64,000 nt of DNA. It comes from Bacillus sp. MM2020_1 (lineage in GTDB: Bacteria > Bacillota > Bacilli > Bacillales > Cytobacillaceae). A program made the translations under genes and the position numbers. The stretch is taken from positions 1 to 64,000 of the forward strand of contig JAANMP010000002.1 in assembly GCA_011250595.1 (NCBI GenBank). Reading direction: 5' to 3'. The notes under the pieces were generated by a model. The model was not told the origin of the DNA and did no database searches. It saw only the letters and a program-made list of their open reading frames with translations. The first letter of the stretch is position 1; each line of letters starts with the position of its first letter. Positions 41,422-50,458 of this stretch are shown one piece after another.

Positions 41422-42208
41422 GATAAAAACGATTTTTATCATCACGTTTTTAATTTTAGATGTTTATCTCTTATTTCAATTTATGAAAATCCGTGATGCC
41501 AATAAATATGAGGTCATTACGGAGGCCTCGTTTGAAGAAAAACTGAAGGCTGATGAGATCACGTATAAGGATCTTCCCAAGGATCCCATTCAAGCTCAGT
41601 ATCTTAGTGCCAAGCCGAAGGTGTTTACTAAGGTGGATATTGATAAGCTGAAGGGCCAGCCTGTGGTGATTAGAGGAGCAGGGACAACCACTCTTCATGC
41701 CATTTTAGAAAAGCCCTTGCAGTTAACGGCTAAGTTTGAACCAGCCGAGCTGTCTGCTTTTTTAAATGAAAATGTTCTTAATGGTGAGGATTACCAATTT
41801 GGTGAGAAAAGTGATAAGGATCAAACGATCACTTACTATCAACAATCAGAGAATTACCCTTTATATAAAAATATTAATGGGATGATTACCTTTAAATTAG
41901 ATGAAAAGAATCAAATTGTGTCATATGAACAGACCCTTCTGGAGGAAATGGAAAAGTTAACAGCCAAGGAAGAAATCCTTCAGCCGTTAAAGGCGATTGA
42001 AACTTTGCACCAGAAAGGGATGTTGAAGTCGAAGAGCAACATTACGAGGATAGAACTGGGCTACTCCACGCTTATTCAGTTGGCTGCCTCCCAAGTTTTG
42101 GCGCCAACGTGGCGTTTTGAGGTCGATGGCAAGGAGAGCCTGTTTGTGAACGCATTTGAAGGGCAGATTATCCAATTTAACAGCGACGAAAATAGTAAAG
42201 TGGAGTGA
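41408..42208 (+). CDS. walI: Two-component regulatory protein WalI (YycI)
   Basis: A 266-residue protein with one N-terminal transmembrane helix (TIFIITFLILDVYLLFQFM) and an extracellular YycI domain structurally related to YycH. It acts with WalH on WalK. The start is within the walH end, behind GGAGG; the next gene begins 6 nt after its stop. Confidence 0.95.
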   Translation: MDWSKIKTIFIITFLILDVYLLFQFMKIRDANKYEVITEASFEEKLKADEITYKDLPKDPIQAQYLSAKPKVFTKVDIDKLKGQPVVIRGAGTTTLHAILEKPLQLTAKFEPAELSAFLNENVLNGEDYQFGEKSDKDQTITYYQQSENYPLYKNINGMITFKLDEKNQIVSYEQTLLEEMEKLTAKEEILQPLKAIETLHQKGMLKSKSNITRIELGYSTLIQLAASQVLAPTWRFEVDGKESLFVNAFEGQIIQFNSDENSKVE

Positions 42209-42214
42209 AATAGT

Positions 42215-43009
42215 ATGTCTTTAAGTTATAGCATTCTTGCAAGCGGGAGTACAGGGAACGCCCTTTATGTGGAGTCGGATGAACATTCGTTTCTAGTGGA
42301 TGCCGGGTTTAGCGGGAAGCAAATGGAGGCGCTGTTCAGTCAAATTGATCGTGATATTAGCAAGCTTTCCGGGATATTTGTTACCCATGAACACAGTGAC
42401 CATATTAAAGGAATTGGGATCCTCGCTCGTAAGTATCACTTGCCAGTCTATGCGAATGAAAAAACTTGGCGGGCGATGGAACACAATGTCGGCGCCATTC
42501 CAACAGAGCAAAAGTTTGTTTTCAATATGGAAACCGTGAAGAGCTTTGGTGCCGTTGATATTGAATCCTTCGGGGTATCACATGATGCAGCGGAACCGAT
42601 GTTTTACGTTTTCCATCATGGAGGGAAGAAACTTGTCTTAATTACTGATACAGGTTATGTAAGTGACAGGATGAAAGGGACCATCTCCAATGCCGACGTG
42701 TATATTTTTGAATCCAACCATGATGTTCAAATGCTGCGGATGGGCAGATATCCATGGAACATTAAACGAAGGATTTTAAGTGACGTTGGCCATGTTTCTA
42801 ATGAGGACGCAGCCTTCGCAATGAGCGATGTAGTAGGCGACCAGACAAAGCGGATTTACCTTGCCCATTTAAGCATGGACAATAACATGAAGGACTTAGC
42901 CAAAATGGCCGTAACCCAGACGCTCCAGGAGCGAGGGCTAATTGTAGGCGAACAATTCGGGCTTTATGACACCGACCCGAAAATCCCAACAGTATTAACG
43001 GCCGTGTAG
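42215..43009 (+). CDS. walJ: MBL-fold hydrolase WalJ (YycJ)
   Basis: A 264-residue metallo-beta-lactamase-fold protein with the metal-binding motif THEHSDH, then ITDTGYVSD and further ligands in FESNHD and VGHVSNEDA. YycJ homologs are reported as 5'-exonucleases linked to DNA repair and cell division. Last gene of the wal operon before a strong terminator. Confidence 0.95.
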   Translation: MSLSYSILASGSTGNALYVESDEHSFLVDAGFSGKQMEALFSQIDRDISKLSGIFVTHEHSDHIKGIGILARKYHLPVYANEKTWRAMEHNVGAIPTEQKFVFNMETVKSFGAVDIESFGVSHDAAEPMFYVFHHGGKKLVLITDTGYVSDRMKGTISNADVYIFESNHDVQMLRMGRYPWNIKRRILSDVGHVSNEDAAFAMSDVVGDQTKRIYLAHLSMDNNMKDLAKMAVTQTLQERGLIVGEQFGLYDTDPKIPTVLTAV

Positions 43010-43019
43010 AGTATTTTAA

Positions 43020-43063
43020 AAGAATGAAGAGCCTATTTTACAGGCACTTCATTCTTTTTTTTA
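43020..43063 (+). terminator. Terminator after walJ
   Basis: AGAATGAAG and CTTCATTCT form a perfect 9-bp stem with CCT/AGG pairing inside, followed by eight T. Confidence 0.9.
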
Positions 43064-43079
43064 TTTATTAAAGCTCATT

Positions 43080-43115
43080 GTTGATTGGAGCGAAGCCCCT
43101 GGAGCGGAAATCAAC
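43080..43115. repeat. Shortened dispersed repeat (GTTGATT...AATCAAC)
   Basis: GTTGATTGGAGCGAAGCCCC followed by TGGAGCGGAAATCAAC is bounded by a 7-bp inverted repeat. The 3' part resembles the remnant at 25805-25841. It looks like an internally deleted copy of a longer Bacillus intergenic repeat. The rest of the gap up to 43287 shows no other clear element. Confidence 0.6.
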
Positions 43116-43287
43116 AGACAAGTTTAACACAGCCTTTTTATTAAATATGAAAAAAGTATGAACAAAGTCGTAAGTTTTGATTAACGCAAGGTAATTATTT
43201 AGTAATTTAAAGTTGAATGAGTATAATTGTAAGTATAAGCCAAAATAAACGGTAGCAATCTTTTCGGAAAGTGAGGAATGGTGCAAA

Positions 43288-44529
43288 GTGGGTTATTATG
43301 ATGATCATTCACAAAACCGCTTCAGGGAACAGAAAGGAAACAGAGGTGGAATTTTTTTCGCAAGCGTCGTTGGTGCGATACTTGGTGCAATTTTAGTTAT
43401 CATAGCTATTCCGGCCTTATCCAATCGTGGTATTCTTCCCTACCAAATTGAAACAAACGAAAATACTGCAGTTGAATCAACTACCAATGATAATAAGAAT
43501 GTTATCCAAAAGCAGATTGCCTATGATGTGAACACGAATACAACAAAAGCAGTTGAAAAAGCTGCAGATGCGGTTGTCGGAATCAACAACATTCAGTCCT
43601 CGAGTTTTTGGTCAGACGAAGAAGCAGGTTCATCAGGGGAAGAGGCTGCTGGTACGGGGTCAGGTGTTGTCTATAAGAAGGCTGGAGGTAAGGCCTTTGT
43701 TGTTACCAACCATCATGTCGTGGAAGGGGCGACAAAGCTGGAAGTAAGCTTTAGTGACGGCACAAAGATCCCAGCAAAACTGCTCGGCAGTGATGTTTGG
43801 ACCGATTTGGCCGTGCTTGAAGTCGATGCGGATAAGATTAAAAAGGTAGCTGAATTCGGTGATTCTGATAGCTTAAAAATGGGTGAACCTGTAATCGCGA
43901 TCGGGAACCCGCTTGGTGCCACCTTTTCGGGGTCGGTCACACAAGGAATTATCTCTGGACTGAAGCGGACCATTCCCGTTGATATTAATCAGGATGGATT
44001 AATCGACTGGAATGCAGAAGTACTACAAACCGATGCAGCGATCAATCCTGGAAACAGCGGCGGTGCCTTAATTAATATTGCCGGCCAGCTAATTGGAATT
44101 AACTCAATGAAAATTGCCCAAAATGCGGTTGAAGGAATCGGTTTATCAATTCCAATCAACTCCGCACGCCCAATCATTGACGACCTTGAAAAGTTTGGTA
44201 CAGTTAAACGCCCATACATGGGAGTCGATTTGAAATCAGTCTCTGAAATTCCGGCCTACTATCAAGAAGAGGCATTGAAACTGCCTCGAAATATTAATTA
44301 TGGGGTTGCTTTACGACAAGTCGTTCCGAATTCACCCGCAGCTCAGGCTGGAATGAAAGAGTTAGATGTTATTGTAGAGATGGACGGAGAAAAAATTAAC
44401 GACGTAATCGATCTCCGAAAACACTTGTATCAGAAAAAGAAAATTGGCGAGCAAATGAAGATTAAATATTACCGTGATGGTAAATTGAAACAAACCAGAT
44501 TAACATTAACAGGAGATACAACTCAATAA
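43288..44529 (+). CDS. htrC: HtrA-type serine protease HtrC
   Basis: A membrane-anchored S1C protease for envelope protein quality control. The 413-residue protein has a cytoplasmic tail, one transmembrane helix (GIFFASVVGAILGAILVIIA), and a trypsin-like domain with the triad His (TNHHVVEGA), Asp (VWTDLAVLEV) and Ser (NPGNSGGAL). A C-terminal PDZ domain follows (VVPNSPAAQAGMKELDVIVE). GTG start at 43288. As in B. subtilis (yyxA), it follows the wal operon. Confidence 0.95.
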   Translation: MGYYDDHSQNRFREQKGNRGGIFFASVVGAILGAILVIIAIPALSNRGILPYQIETNENTAVESTTNDNKNVIQKQIAYDVNTNTTKAVEKAADAVVGINNIQSSSFWSDEEAGSSGEEAAGTGSGVVYKKAGGKAFVVTNHHVVEGATKLEVSFSDGTKIPAKLLGSDVWTDLAVLEVDADKIKKVAEFGDSDSLKMGEPVIAIGNPLGATFSGSVTQGIISGLKRTIPVDINQDGLIDWNAEVLQTDAAINPGNSGGALINIAGQLIGINSMKIAQNAVEGIGLSIPINSARPIIDDLEKFGTVKRPYMGVDLKSVSEIPAYYQEEALKLPRNINYGVALRQVVPNSPAAQAGMKELDVIVEMDGEKINDVIDLRKHLYQKKKIGEQMKIKYYRDGKLKQTRLTLTGDTTQ

Positions 44530-44542
44530 TGCTCCATAATTA

Positions 44543-44577
44543 GCAGGAAGGTGAAGATTTCACTTTCCTGTTTTTTT
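44543..44577 (+). terminator. Terminator after htrC
   Basis: CAGGAAGGTGAA and TTCACTTTCCTG form a 12-bp stem with one G-T pair and a 3-4 nt loop, followed by seven T. Confidence 0.9.
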
Positions 44578-44678
44578 CTGTGGTATTATGAATAAGTTAC
44601 AGTATCTGCTCGTATGACAGGATGCTTTAAAGCAAACAATAACATTAACGAATATGTATAGAAAGGTTGAACTGAAAT

Positions 44679-44837
44679 ATGATTTATAGCTGTGAAGAGC
44701 ATGTGGATATTGCCTTAGATGACATTGTGGATGAATTTATGACATTTCCGGTATTATCAAAAGTAGATGGGGATAACTTATCAACAAGCTGTGAATATTG
44801 TCAAAATCCAGCAACATATATGGTGGCGAACAAGTGA
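44679..44837 (+). CDS. yyzF: Small CxxH/CxxC protein (YyzF-like)
   Basis: A 52-residue protein with MIYSCEEHVDIALDD at the N-terminus and CEYCQNPATYMVANK at the end. Cys5-X2-His8 and Cys38-X2-Cys41 form a plausible single zinc site, the defining feature of the CxxH/CxxC family next to rlmH in Bacillus. The start has AAAGGTTGA upstream. Its 3' half carries a DnaA-box-like sequence. Function unknown. Confidence 0.82.
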   Translation: MIYSCEEHVDIALDDIVDEFMTFPVLSKVDGDNLSTSCEYCQNPATYMVANK

Positions 44838-44937
44838 TTCCATACAAGATGTGGATAAAAATTGTGAATATGTGGATAACTTCTGTGGATAACTTGTTTG
44901 TAAGCTGTTTGTAATCAAGTTGAAAAGGGTTGTGGAT
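44776..44937. other. DnaA-box cluster at the yyzF-rlmH junction
   Basis: Three exact TGTGGATAA boxes at 44850-44858, 44871-44879 and 44884-44892, all in the same orientation and within 43 bp. Weaker boxes flank them: TTATCAACA near 44776 and TGTGGATTG near 44931. The exact boxes fall in the gap just before rlmH. DnaA binding at yyzF has been reported in B. subtilis, as I recall. Confidence 0.82.
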
Positions 44938-44938
44938 T

Positions 44939-45418
44939 GTGAATATCTCTATTATTACGGTTGGTAAATTGAAAGAGAAATATTTAAAACAGGGTATTGA
45001 GGAATATTTAAAGCGACTAACTGCGTATGCAAAAGTTGAAATGATTGAAGTGGCTGATGAAAAAGCACCCGAAGAATTAAGTGGGTTGGAAATGGTCCAG
45101 GTTAAGCAAAAAGAAGGCGAACGGATATTAGCAAAGATCAGCCAGGATACATATGTCATTGCCTTAGCGATTCAAGGAAAATTAGGATCGTCCGAAGAAC
45201 TGGCTGATTCATTAGATAAACTGGCTACCTATGGAAAAAGTAAAATTGCCTTTGTAATTGGCGGGTCATTGGGCTTAAGTGAGGAAGTCATCAAACGATC
45301 GAATGAGCAGCTTTCGTTTTCTCGAATGACCTTCCCCCACCAGTTGATGAGATTGATACTTGTAGAGCAGATTTACCGAGCATTTCGGATTAATCGGAAT
45401 GAACCTTATCATAAGTAA
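44939..45418 (+). CDS. rlmH: 23S rRNA (pseudouridine-1915-N3)-methyltransferase RlmH
   Basis: A SPOUT-class methyltransferase acting on m3-pseudouridine-1915 of 23S rRNA in assembled 70S ribosomes. The 159-residue protein has the knot motif [11 protein letters not shown] and the conserved end [20 protein letters not shown] at 44939 ([15 protein letters not shown]) matches the family start; an upstream in-frame TTG would add three residues. Confidence 0.97.
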   Translation: MNISIITVGKLKEKYLKQGIEEYLKRLTAYAKVEMIEVADEKAPEELSGLEMVQVKQKEGERILAKISQDTYVIALAIQGKLGSSEELADSLDKLATYGKSKIAFVIGGSLGLSEEVIKRSNEQLSFSRMTFPHQLMRLILVEQIYRAFRINRNEPYHK

Positions 45419-45482
45419 ATGAGGTTCTTAACAACAACTGACTGTATAAGCTTAAAAATTATAAGATAATTAAACATACTGG

Positions 45483-45515
45483 GCTCCAGCCATATTGGAC
45501 TGGAGCTTTATCATT
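45483..45515 (+). terminator. Terminator after rlmH
   Basis: GCTCCAG and CTGGAGC form a 7-bp stem with a 10-nt loop, followed by TTTATCATTTT. It lies between convergent rlmH and bceB and fits the plus strand better. Confidence 0.8.
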
Positions 45516-45523
45516 TTCTATTA

Positions 45524-47464
45524 TTATAGTGCTTCTTTAATCACCTTTTTGTAATAGAGAACTGATAGTAAACCAAAGATCGAGTATAGTGCGGTATATA
45601 ACAACATAACAATAATCATTGGTGTCCACAATTCAGTACCAAACATGAACCAACCCGATTTTACTGCAAAATAACTATGGGCTAAGCCAATGACTAATGG
45701 GATACCAAAATTAAAGATTTGCTTAGCTTGGATGCCTCTTAATAAGTCTCCTTGTGTAAATCCAAGCTTTCTTAATATGGTATAATTCGGCTTTTCTTCT
45801 TCGCTCTCATCCATTTGTTTAAAGTATAAAATACAGCCAGATGTAACTAAAAAGGTTAATCCTAAAAATCCAACGATAAACATGATAAGACCCATGTTTC
45901 TTTTCTGTATATTGCTCATTTCTAGAAGTGAATCATTTTTACCATTAAAAGTCATATTTTGAAAAAGTTCATTCGCTTCCTCTAAATTTGCTTCATCCTG
46001 CAAACTAATTCCAATAAAAAGGGTTGATTCTTTTTGAATTTCTGGGTTAAGATCTTTTTTTAATCGCTCAAAAGTTATTTCGTCCACAATTGCGACGGGG
46101 AATCCACCGCTTGTAAAATAGTAGGATACGATATATTCCTTCCTTAAGCCTAAATATTTTTGCGGTATCACTTCATTTTTTCCCATTAATTCAATTTGAC
46201 CTGAATTTTTTAGTGGCATAAAGTTTTGTATTAAATCATTATAACCGGTAAAAAGGGTTTCCTCTGAAGATAAATCGATACGATTTGCGGCCTTGTCACT
46301 GATGACAGGAAGGGTCATGTTCCTTGGATCAGAATTTAGCTCCTCTAAATTTATTTCCGTTATTTTTTCTAAGTTAGCATCTACCTGAATGACATCAATC
46401 ATTTTTTCGTTATACTTAATTCCATTTCCTTCTAATGATTCTTTAAAGTTTTCAGCATCTTGTTTATTTGTCATTGAAAAATCAGCAACCACATTATTTT
46501 GGGCTAATCTTTCTGCTGAGTAGTGCGAAATATAGCTTAAGGATAACAAGCCGATGGCAAGTGCGGAAACGGTCGTAATAATGGTTAATAATAAAGCATT
46601 TGATTTCATCCGAAACATAATAGATGAAAGAGACAATACTTCATTAATATTTAAATAACCACCTTTCTTTTTTCGAATCACATAAAAGATAAATCGAACA
46701 GATCCTTTGTAAAAAAGATAAGTCCCGACAATAACTGATGCTAAAATGAAAATCATGGCTAAGAATAGTTCAGTCATTGTTGTAAAGTCCCCACCAAATA
46801 ATTTGGATGAAATATAATAGCCTAAAAGGATCATTGAGATACCTATCATTCCGTATAACATTTCAGAAATGGACACTTTTTTTACTTTTTCTTCTGTCGA
46901 TGAAAGAACTCTAAATAAGGATAAGATACTTTGTCTTTTAATAAATATATTATTCGTTAACATGATAAAGAGATAGATAACAGTAAACACAATAACAGTT
47001 TGAGCCAATGCTTCTGTTGAAAATCTTAATGTGGCGACGGCCTCAACACCGGTAATCTTAAATAAGATCATCATGATTAATTTTGAAATAGAAAATCCGA
47101 TAAAGATTCCAATGATTAAGGAACTGAAATATAGGATTAAATTTTCAAGTGTAAGAATACGAAAAATTCTGCCCTTTGTCATTCCTATTAACTGAAGTAA
47201 ACCGATTTCTTTACTGCGTCTCTTAATAAAAATGTTATTTGCGTATAAAAGAAAAATCGAGACAATTGCAACGAGTAAAACGGATGAGGCCTGGATTGCC
47301 GCTGCACCTTTAATCGAACCTTTTGTTTCGTCCATCGCAGGATCATATTGAAGCGTGACAAAGGAAAAATACAGGGCGACTGTAAAGATTAAGGCAAACA
47401 CATAGAGATAATAATTTTTTACATTCTTTTTCAGGTTTTGAACGATGAGTTGATTAATGCTCAT
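45524..47464 (-). CDS. bceB: BceB-type ABC transporter permease
   Basis: A 646-residue FtsX/MacB-family permease with about ten transmembrane helices and a ~210-residue extracellular domain (about residues 315-525) between helices 7 and 8, the hallmark of BceB-type transporters. These both protect from and sense cell-wall-active peptides such as bacitracin, passing the signal to the partner kinase. The length equals that of B. subtilis BceB. Its start overlaps bceA by 11 nt. The exact peptide recognised cannot be read from the sequence. Confidence 0.88.
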   Translation of the reverse strand: MSINQLIVQNLKKNVKNYYLYVFALIFTVALYFSFVTLQYDPAMDETKGSIKGAAAIQASSVLLVAIVSIFLLYANNIFIKRRSKEIGLLQLIGMTKGRIFRILTLENLILYFSSLIIGIFIGFSISKLIMMILFKITGVEAVATLRFSTEALAQTVIVFTVIYLFIMLTNNIFIKRQSILSLFRVLSSTEEKVKKVSISEMLYGMIGISMILLGYYISSKLFGGDFTTMTELFLAMIFILASVIVGTYLFYKGSVRFIFYVIRKKKGGYLNINEVLSLSSIMFRMKSNALLLTIITTVSALAIGLLSLSYISHYSAERLAQNNVVADFSMTNKQDAENFKESLEGNGIKYNEKMIDVIQVDANLEKITEINLEELNSDPRNMTLPVISDKAANRIDLSSEETLFTGYNDLIQNFMPLKNSGQIELMGKNEVIPQKYLGLRKEYIVSYYFTSGGFPVAIVDEITFERLKKDLNPEIQKESTLFIGISLQDEANLEEANELFQNMTFNGKNDSLLEMSNIQKRNMGLIMFIVGFLGLTFLVTSGCILYFKQMDESEEEKPNYTILRKLGFTQGDLLRGIQAKQIFNFGIPLVIGLAHSYFAVKSGWFMFGTELWTPMIIVMLLYTALYSIFGLLSVLYYKKVIKEAL

Positions 47465-48215
47465 TTTGCACCCCGCCTAATACCCCTTGTGTTTTCATGA
47501 TGTCATGAAAGAAGTTCTGTCTCGATTCTTCACCCTTTGTTAATTGAGTATAAATTTGTCCGTCTTTGATAAAAATAACCCGGTTGCAATAGCTTGCAGC
47601 AACAGGATCGTGAGTGACCATTAGAATTGTTGCATTTCGTTTTTGATTTAGATCGCTAAGTTTATTTAACAAATCTGAAGCGGATTTTGAATCCAGTGCC
47701 CCGGTTGGTTCGTCAGCAAAAATGATACTTGGTTCATGAATAAAGGCTCGAGCTGCAGAGGTACGTTGTTTTTGGCCACCGGAAATTTCATTTGGATACT
47801 TATCTTTTAGTTCAAAAATGCCAAGTTCTTTAGCCAAAGTGTTGAATTTTTGATCTGCTTCTTTTTTTGATGCTTTTGTAATCGATAAAGGTAAAAGAAT
47901 ATTTTCTTTAACTGTCAGTGTATCTAATAAGTTGTATTCTTGAAAAATAAAACCTAAATGATTCTTTCGGAACTCTGCTAATTGCTTTTCTTTCATCCCT
48001 GTCATTTCTTTTCCTTCGATATTAATTGTCCCGTTACTAACTTTATCAATAGAGGAAAGAACATTGAGCAAAGTCGTCTTCCCTGAACCCGATGCTCCCA
48101 TAATACTAACAAATTCTCCTTTTTTAATGGTCAAATCCAGGCTCTTCAGTACTTCTTGTTTGTTATATTTATTGCCATAGCTTTTATGAATTTTTGTCGC
48201 TTCTAAAATATTCAT
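47454..48215 (-). CDS. bceA: BceA-type ABC transporter ATP-binding protein
   Basis: A 253-residue ATPase with Walker [10 protein letters not shown], signature [10 protein letters not shown], Walker B IIFADEP and the H-loop THD. Partner of the BceB permease. ATG at 48215 is preferred over GTG at 48221 because it gives the usual BceA length and has AAGGGATGTG upstream. Upstream on the minus strand is a TATAAT (48245-48250) without a good -35, as expected for a promoter that depends on an activator such as BceR. Confidence 0.9.
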   Translation of the reverse strand: MNILEATKIHKSYGNKYNKQEVLKSLDLTIKKGEFVSIMGASGSGKTTLLNVLSSIDKVSNGTINIEGKEMTGMKEKQLAEFRKNHLGFIFQEYNLLDTLTVKENILLPLSITKASKKEADQKFNTLAKELGIFELKDKYPNEISGGQKQRTSAARAFIHEPSIIFADEPTGALDSKSASDLLNKLSDLNQKRNATILMVTHDPVAASYCNRVIFIKDGQIYTQLTKGEESRQNFFHDIMKTQGVLGGVQNEH

Positions 48216-48288
48216 ATCCACACATCCCTTATTTTGATAGTTTTATTATAGAAGGCTTTTTTGTTCACTTCCTTCGATTGACCATACA

Positions 48289-48322
48289 AATAATAAAAGC
48301 ATGTGACAATTTTGTCACATGC
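48289..48322 (-). terminator. Terminator overlapping the bceS stop
   Basis: On the minus strand GCATGTGACAA and TTGTCACATGC form a perfect 11-bp stem with a 2-nt spacer, followed by TTTTATTATT. The bceS stop codon lies inside the stem. The near-palindrome could also be a protein-binding site between bceS and bceA. Confidence 0.78.
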
Positions 48323-49319
48323 CTGTGATATGAAGGAATTGATTTCTTTTTGGAAAGATTAACGTGAAGGTTGTACCAATTCCTAGTTTAGAATGGACAT
48401 CTATATTTAGTAGTAATGGCTTTGCTACTTTTTTTGCTAAATACAACCCCATGCCTGTTGCAGCATTATCTTGATGTTTTGCCGTTGATGTAAAGCCTTT
48501 ATCAAATATGCGCGATAGATCCTTTGGATCAATACCACGTCCAAAGTCCTCCACCTCGAGAATGGTCTGTTCATTTTGTTGATAGCTTTTGATGATGATA
48601 TCGGAAGCATCGCTATATTTTATTGCGTTTGTTAACAGCTGTCTGATGATAAAGGCCAGCCATTTGGCATCGCTAAGGACTTCTTTAACCTCTATTTGTA
48701 AATCAAAGCCCATTCCTTTTTGAATACACCATGACTGTAAATCTTTAATTTCCTTAGTAATTAAGACTTTTAAATCTGTAATCTCAATATATAAATCATT
48801 TTCTATAAATGGTATACGTTTTTGATGAAGCTGCTGATCAAGTAGTAGGTGTATGCGTAACCATTCATGGATTAATTGCGATTTCATTGTTTCATTGTCA
48901 ATTCGATCAATCATTAATCGTATAGCTGTTAATGGTGTTTTCACTTCATGAATCCAAGATAATATTTCATCTTTCTCCTGCTCTAGGGAAATCAGATTTT
49001 GTGAAGCAATCTGTTTCAGTAATTTAGTCTGGTTTGTAACACTATTCTCAATCATTTTTTCAAAAGGACTCTCTGGATGAGATATACTCGTTAAATCGAG
49101 ATTGTTTTCCCACGCTTCTATACTTTTATAAAATTTTGTTTCCTTATTGTAGCGAATCATTAAAAATATGATGAAAATAATCGTTGATAAAAAGACAATA
49201 TAGACGATAGGTACTAATGGGATTGTTGTATCAAAATAAGAGACTAGGATGATAAAAAATTGTAAAAATAAAATGAGAATAATCCAGCTAAGCCTTTCAA
49301 TTAAATATTTTTTGATCAT
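48315..49319 (-). CDS. bceS: BceS-type sensor histidine kinase
   Basis: An intramembrane-sensing kinase: two N-terminal transmembrane helices with a very short extracellular loop (VSYFDTTIPLVPIV), a dimerization box with the phospho-His in SWIHEVKTPLTAIRLMIDRI, and an HATPase domain (LLTNAIKYSDAS, GMGLYLAKKV). At 334 residues it matches B. subtilis BceS. Such kinases lack a sensor domain and take the signal from the BceAB-type transporter encoded next door. Its start overlaps the bceR stop by 4 nt. Confidence 0.9.
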   Translation of the reverse strand: MIKKYLIERLSWIILILFLQFFIILVSYFDTTIPLVPIVYIVFLSTIIFIIFLMIRYNKETKFYKSIEAWENNLDLTSISHPESPFEKMIENSVTNQTKLLKQIASQNLISLEQEKDEILSWIHEVKTPLTAIRLMIDRIDNETMKSQLIHEWLRIHLLLDQQLHQKRIPFIENDLYIEITDLKVLITKEIKDLQSWCIQKGMGFDLQIEVKEVLSDAKWLAFIIRQLLTNAIKYSDASDIIIKSYQQNEQTILEVEDFGRGIDPKDLSRIFDKGFTSTAKHQDNAATGMGLYLAKKVAKPLLLNIDVHSKLGIGTTFTLIFPKRNQFLHITGM

Positions 49320-50008
49320 CTAAAATTTTCCTCTTCTTTAGCGATATAACCTTGACCAACTTTTGTTTCGATAAACTGTCCTAAGCCAAGCTCCTCCAGT
49401 TTTTTTCGTAATCGGTTTACATTGACAGTTAAGGTATTATCACTCACAAAGCGCTCATCATCCCATAAGCTTTTTATTAATTCCTCTCGACTAACTATTT
49501 TATTCTTCTGTTCAATTAGTAGTTTTAAGATATAAATTTCATTCTTTGTTAGCTCAATCGATCCTGAACCGTTTATGACAGTATTTTTCTCAAAATCTAC
49601 TGTTGCACCGCACCATGTTTTAAGTGAAATTGGTTCATTATTGTAATTATATACTCGCCGAAGAAATGCCTGTATCTTCGCAATGAGAACATCAAAATGA
49701 AATGGCTTTTGAATAAAGTCATCAGCTCCAAGCTGCATAGACATAACCATATCGGTAGGATGATCGCGTGAAGATAAAAATAGAATGGGAACGTTCGAAC
49801 TGGATCGAATCATTCGACACCAATGAAACCCATCAAATTTTGGCAATTGAATATCAATAATGACTAAATCAGGTTTTATAATTGTAAATTCTTGAATTAC
49901 TTTACTAAAATCATCAATACCATAAACATCGTAAGACCACCCAGCCAACCTATCTTTGATTTCATTAAATAATGTTTCATCATCTTCAATTAGCAATAAT
50001 TTAAACAA
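49316..50008 (-). CDS. bceR: BceR-type response regulator
   Basis: An OmpR-type regulator with receiver Asp in LVIIDIQLPKFDGFHW and a winged-helix C-terminus (SREELIKSLWDDERFVSDNTLTVNVNR). From TTG at 50008 it is 231 residues (LFKLLLIEDDETLF), the length I recall for BceR; GTG at 50020 is an alternative start. It should activate the bceA promoter. The order bceR-bceS-bceA-bceB is identical to B. subtilis. Confidence 0.88.
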   Translation of the reverse strand: MFKLLLIEDDETLFNEIKDRLAGWSYDVYGIDDFSKVIQEFTIIKPDLVIIDIQLPKFDGFHWCRMIRSSSNVPILFLSSRDHPTDMVMSMQLGADDFIQKPFHFDVLIAKIQAFLRRVYNYNNEPISLKTWCGATVDFEKNTVINGSGSIELTKNEIYILKLLIEQKNKIVSREELIKSLWDDERFVSDNTLTVNVNRLRKKLEELGLGQFIETKVGQGYIAKEEENFR

Positions 50009-50050
50009 TTGATTCACCACACTTTTTACTTTTCCTTAAATAAATTGTAT

Positions 50051-50154
50051 AGTAAAAATTTTCCGTTTGCTAGAGTGAAAATTTTATTGCAAATTGTGCT
50101 CATTTAGATACACTACGGAGAACCTTACCATAAGTAACGGCGAAATTTTTACTT
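50051..50154. repeat. Repeat copy A within a long inverted repeat
   Basis: The 25-bp core at 50112-50136 (ACTACGGAGAACC then TTACCATAAGTA) matches two further copies at 52805 and 57079. ATTTAGAT just upstream is shared with copy B. The core lies between the arms AGTAAAAATTTTCCGTT (50051-50067) and AACGGCGAAATTTTTACT (about 50137-50154), which are complementary. It lies between bceR and the SAM riboswitch. Confidence 0.75.
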
Positions 50155-50232
50155 GAATTTATATTAGATAATCATAATTATAATATTTTTTGCTTATAAG
50201 GTTTTAAAATTTTAAAAAAACTCAGAAATATA

Positions 50233-50261
50233 TTGACAATTATTTAATAGATTGATAAAGT
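50233..50261 (+). promoter_or_regulatory. Promoter of the mmuP-mmuM transcript
   Basis: TTGACA (50233-50238), 17-nt spacer, TAAAGT (50256-50261). Transcription would start a few bases before the riboswitch P1 stem. Confidence 0.7.
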
Positions 50262-50273
50262 TTAAAAAAATAT

Positions 50274-50379
50274 TTCTTATCCAGAGAGGTGGAGGGACTG
50301 GCCCTATGAAACCTCAGCAGCAGGTCTAATAAGACACTGTGCTAATTCCATCGGGTGTGAAGCCTAGATAGATAAGAGC
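50274..50379 (+). ncRNA. SAM-I riboswitch (S-box leader)
   Basis: Conserved S-box blocks in order: P1 arm TTCTTATC, AGAGAGGTGGAGGGACTGGC, CCCTATGAAACC, CAGCAGCAGGT, GGTGCTAATTCC-type segment (GTGCTAATTCCATCGG), and the closing P1 arm GATAAGAG. A terminator follows directly, so high SAM should stop transcription before mmuP. Confidence 0.96.
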
Positions 50380-50398
50380 TACGTTATTATTTGTCAGT

Positions 50399-50428
50399 AA
50401 CGCACTCATTTATCTGAGTGCGTTTTTT
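50399..50428 (+). terminator. Riboswitch-controlled terminator
   Basis: AACGCACTCA and TGAGTGCGTT form a perfect 10-bp stem with a 4-6 nt loop, followed by TTTT. It is the expression platform of the S-box. Confidence 0.9.
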
Positions 50429-50458
50429 GTTTTTTCTGGATGTAGGAAAAAGGGGACT

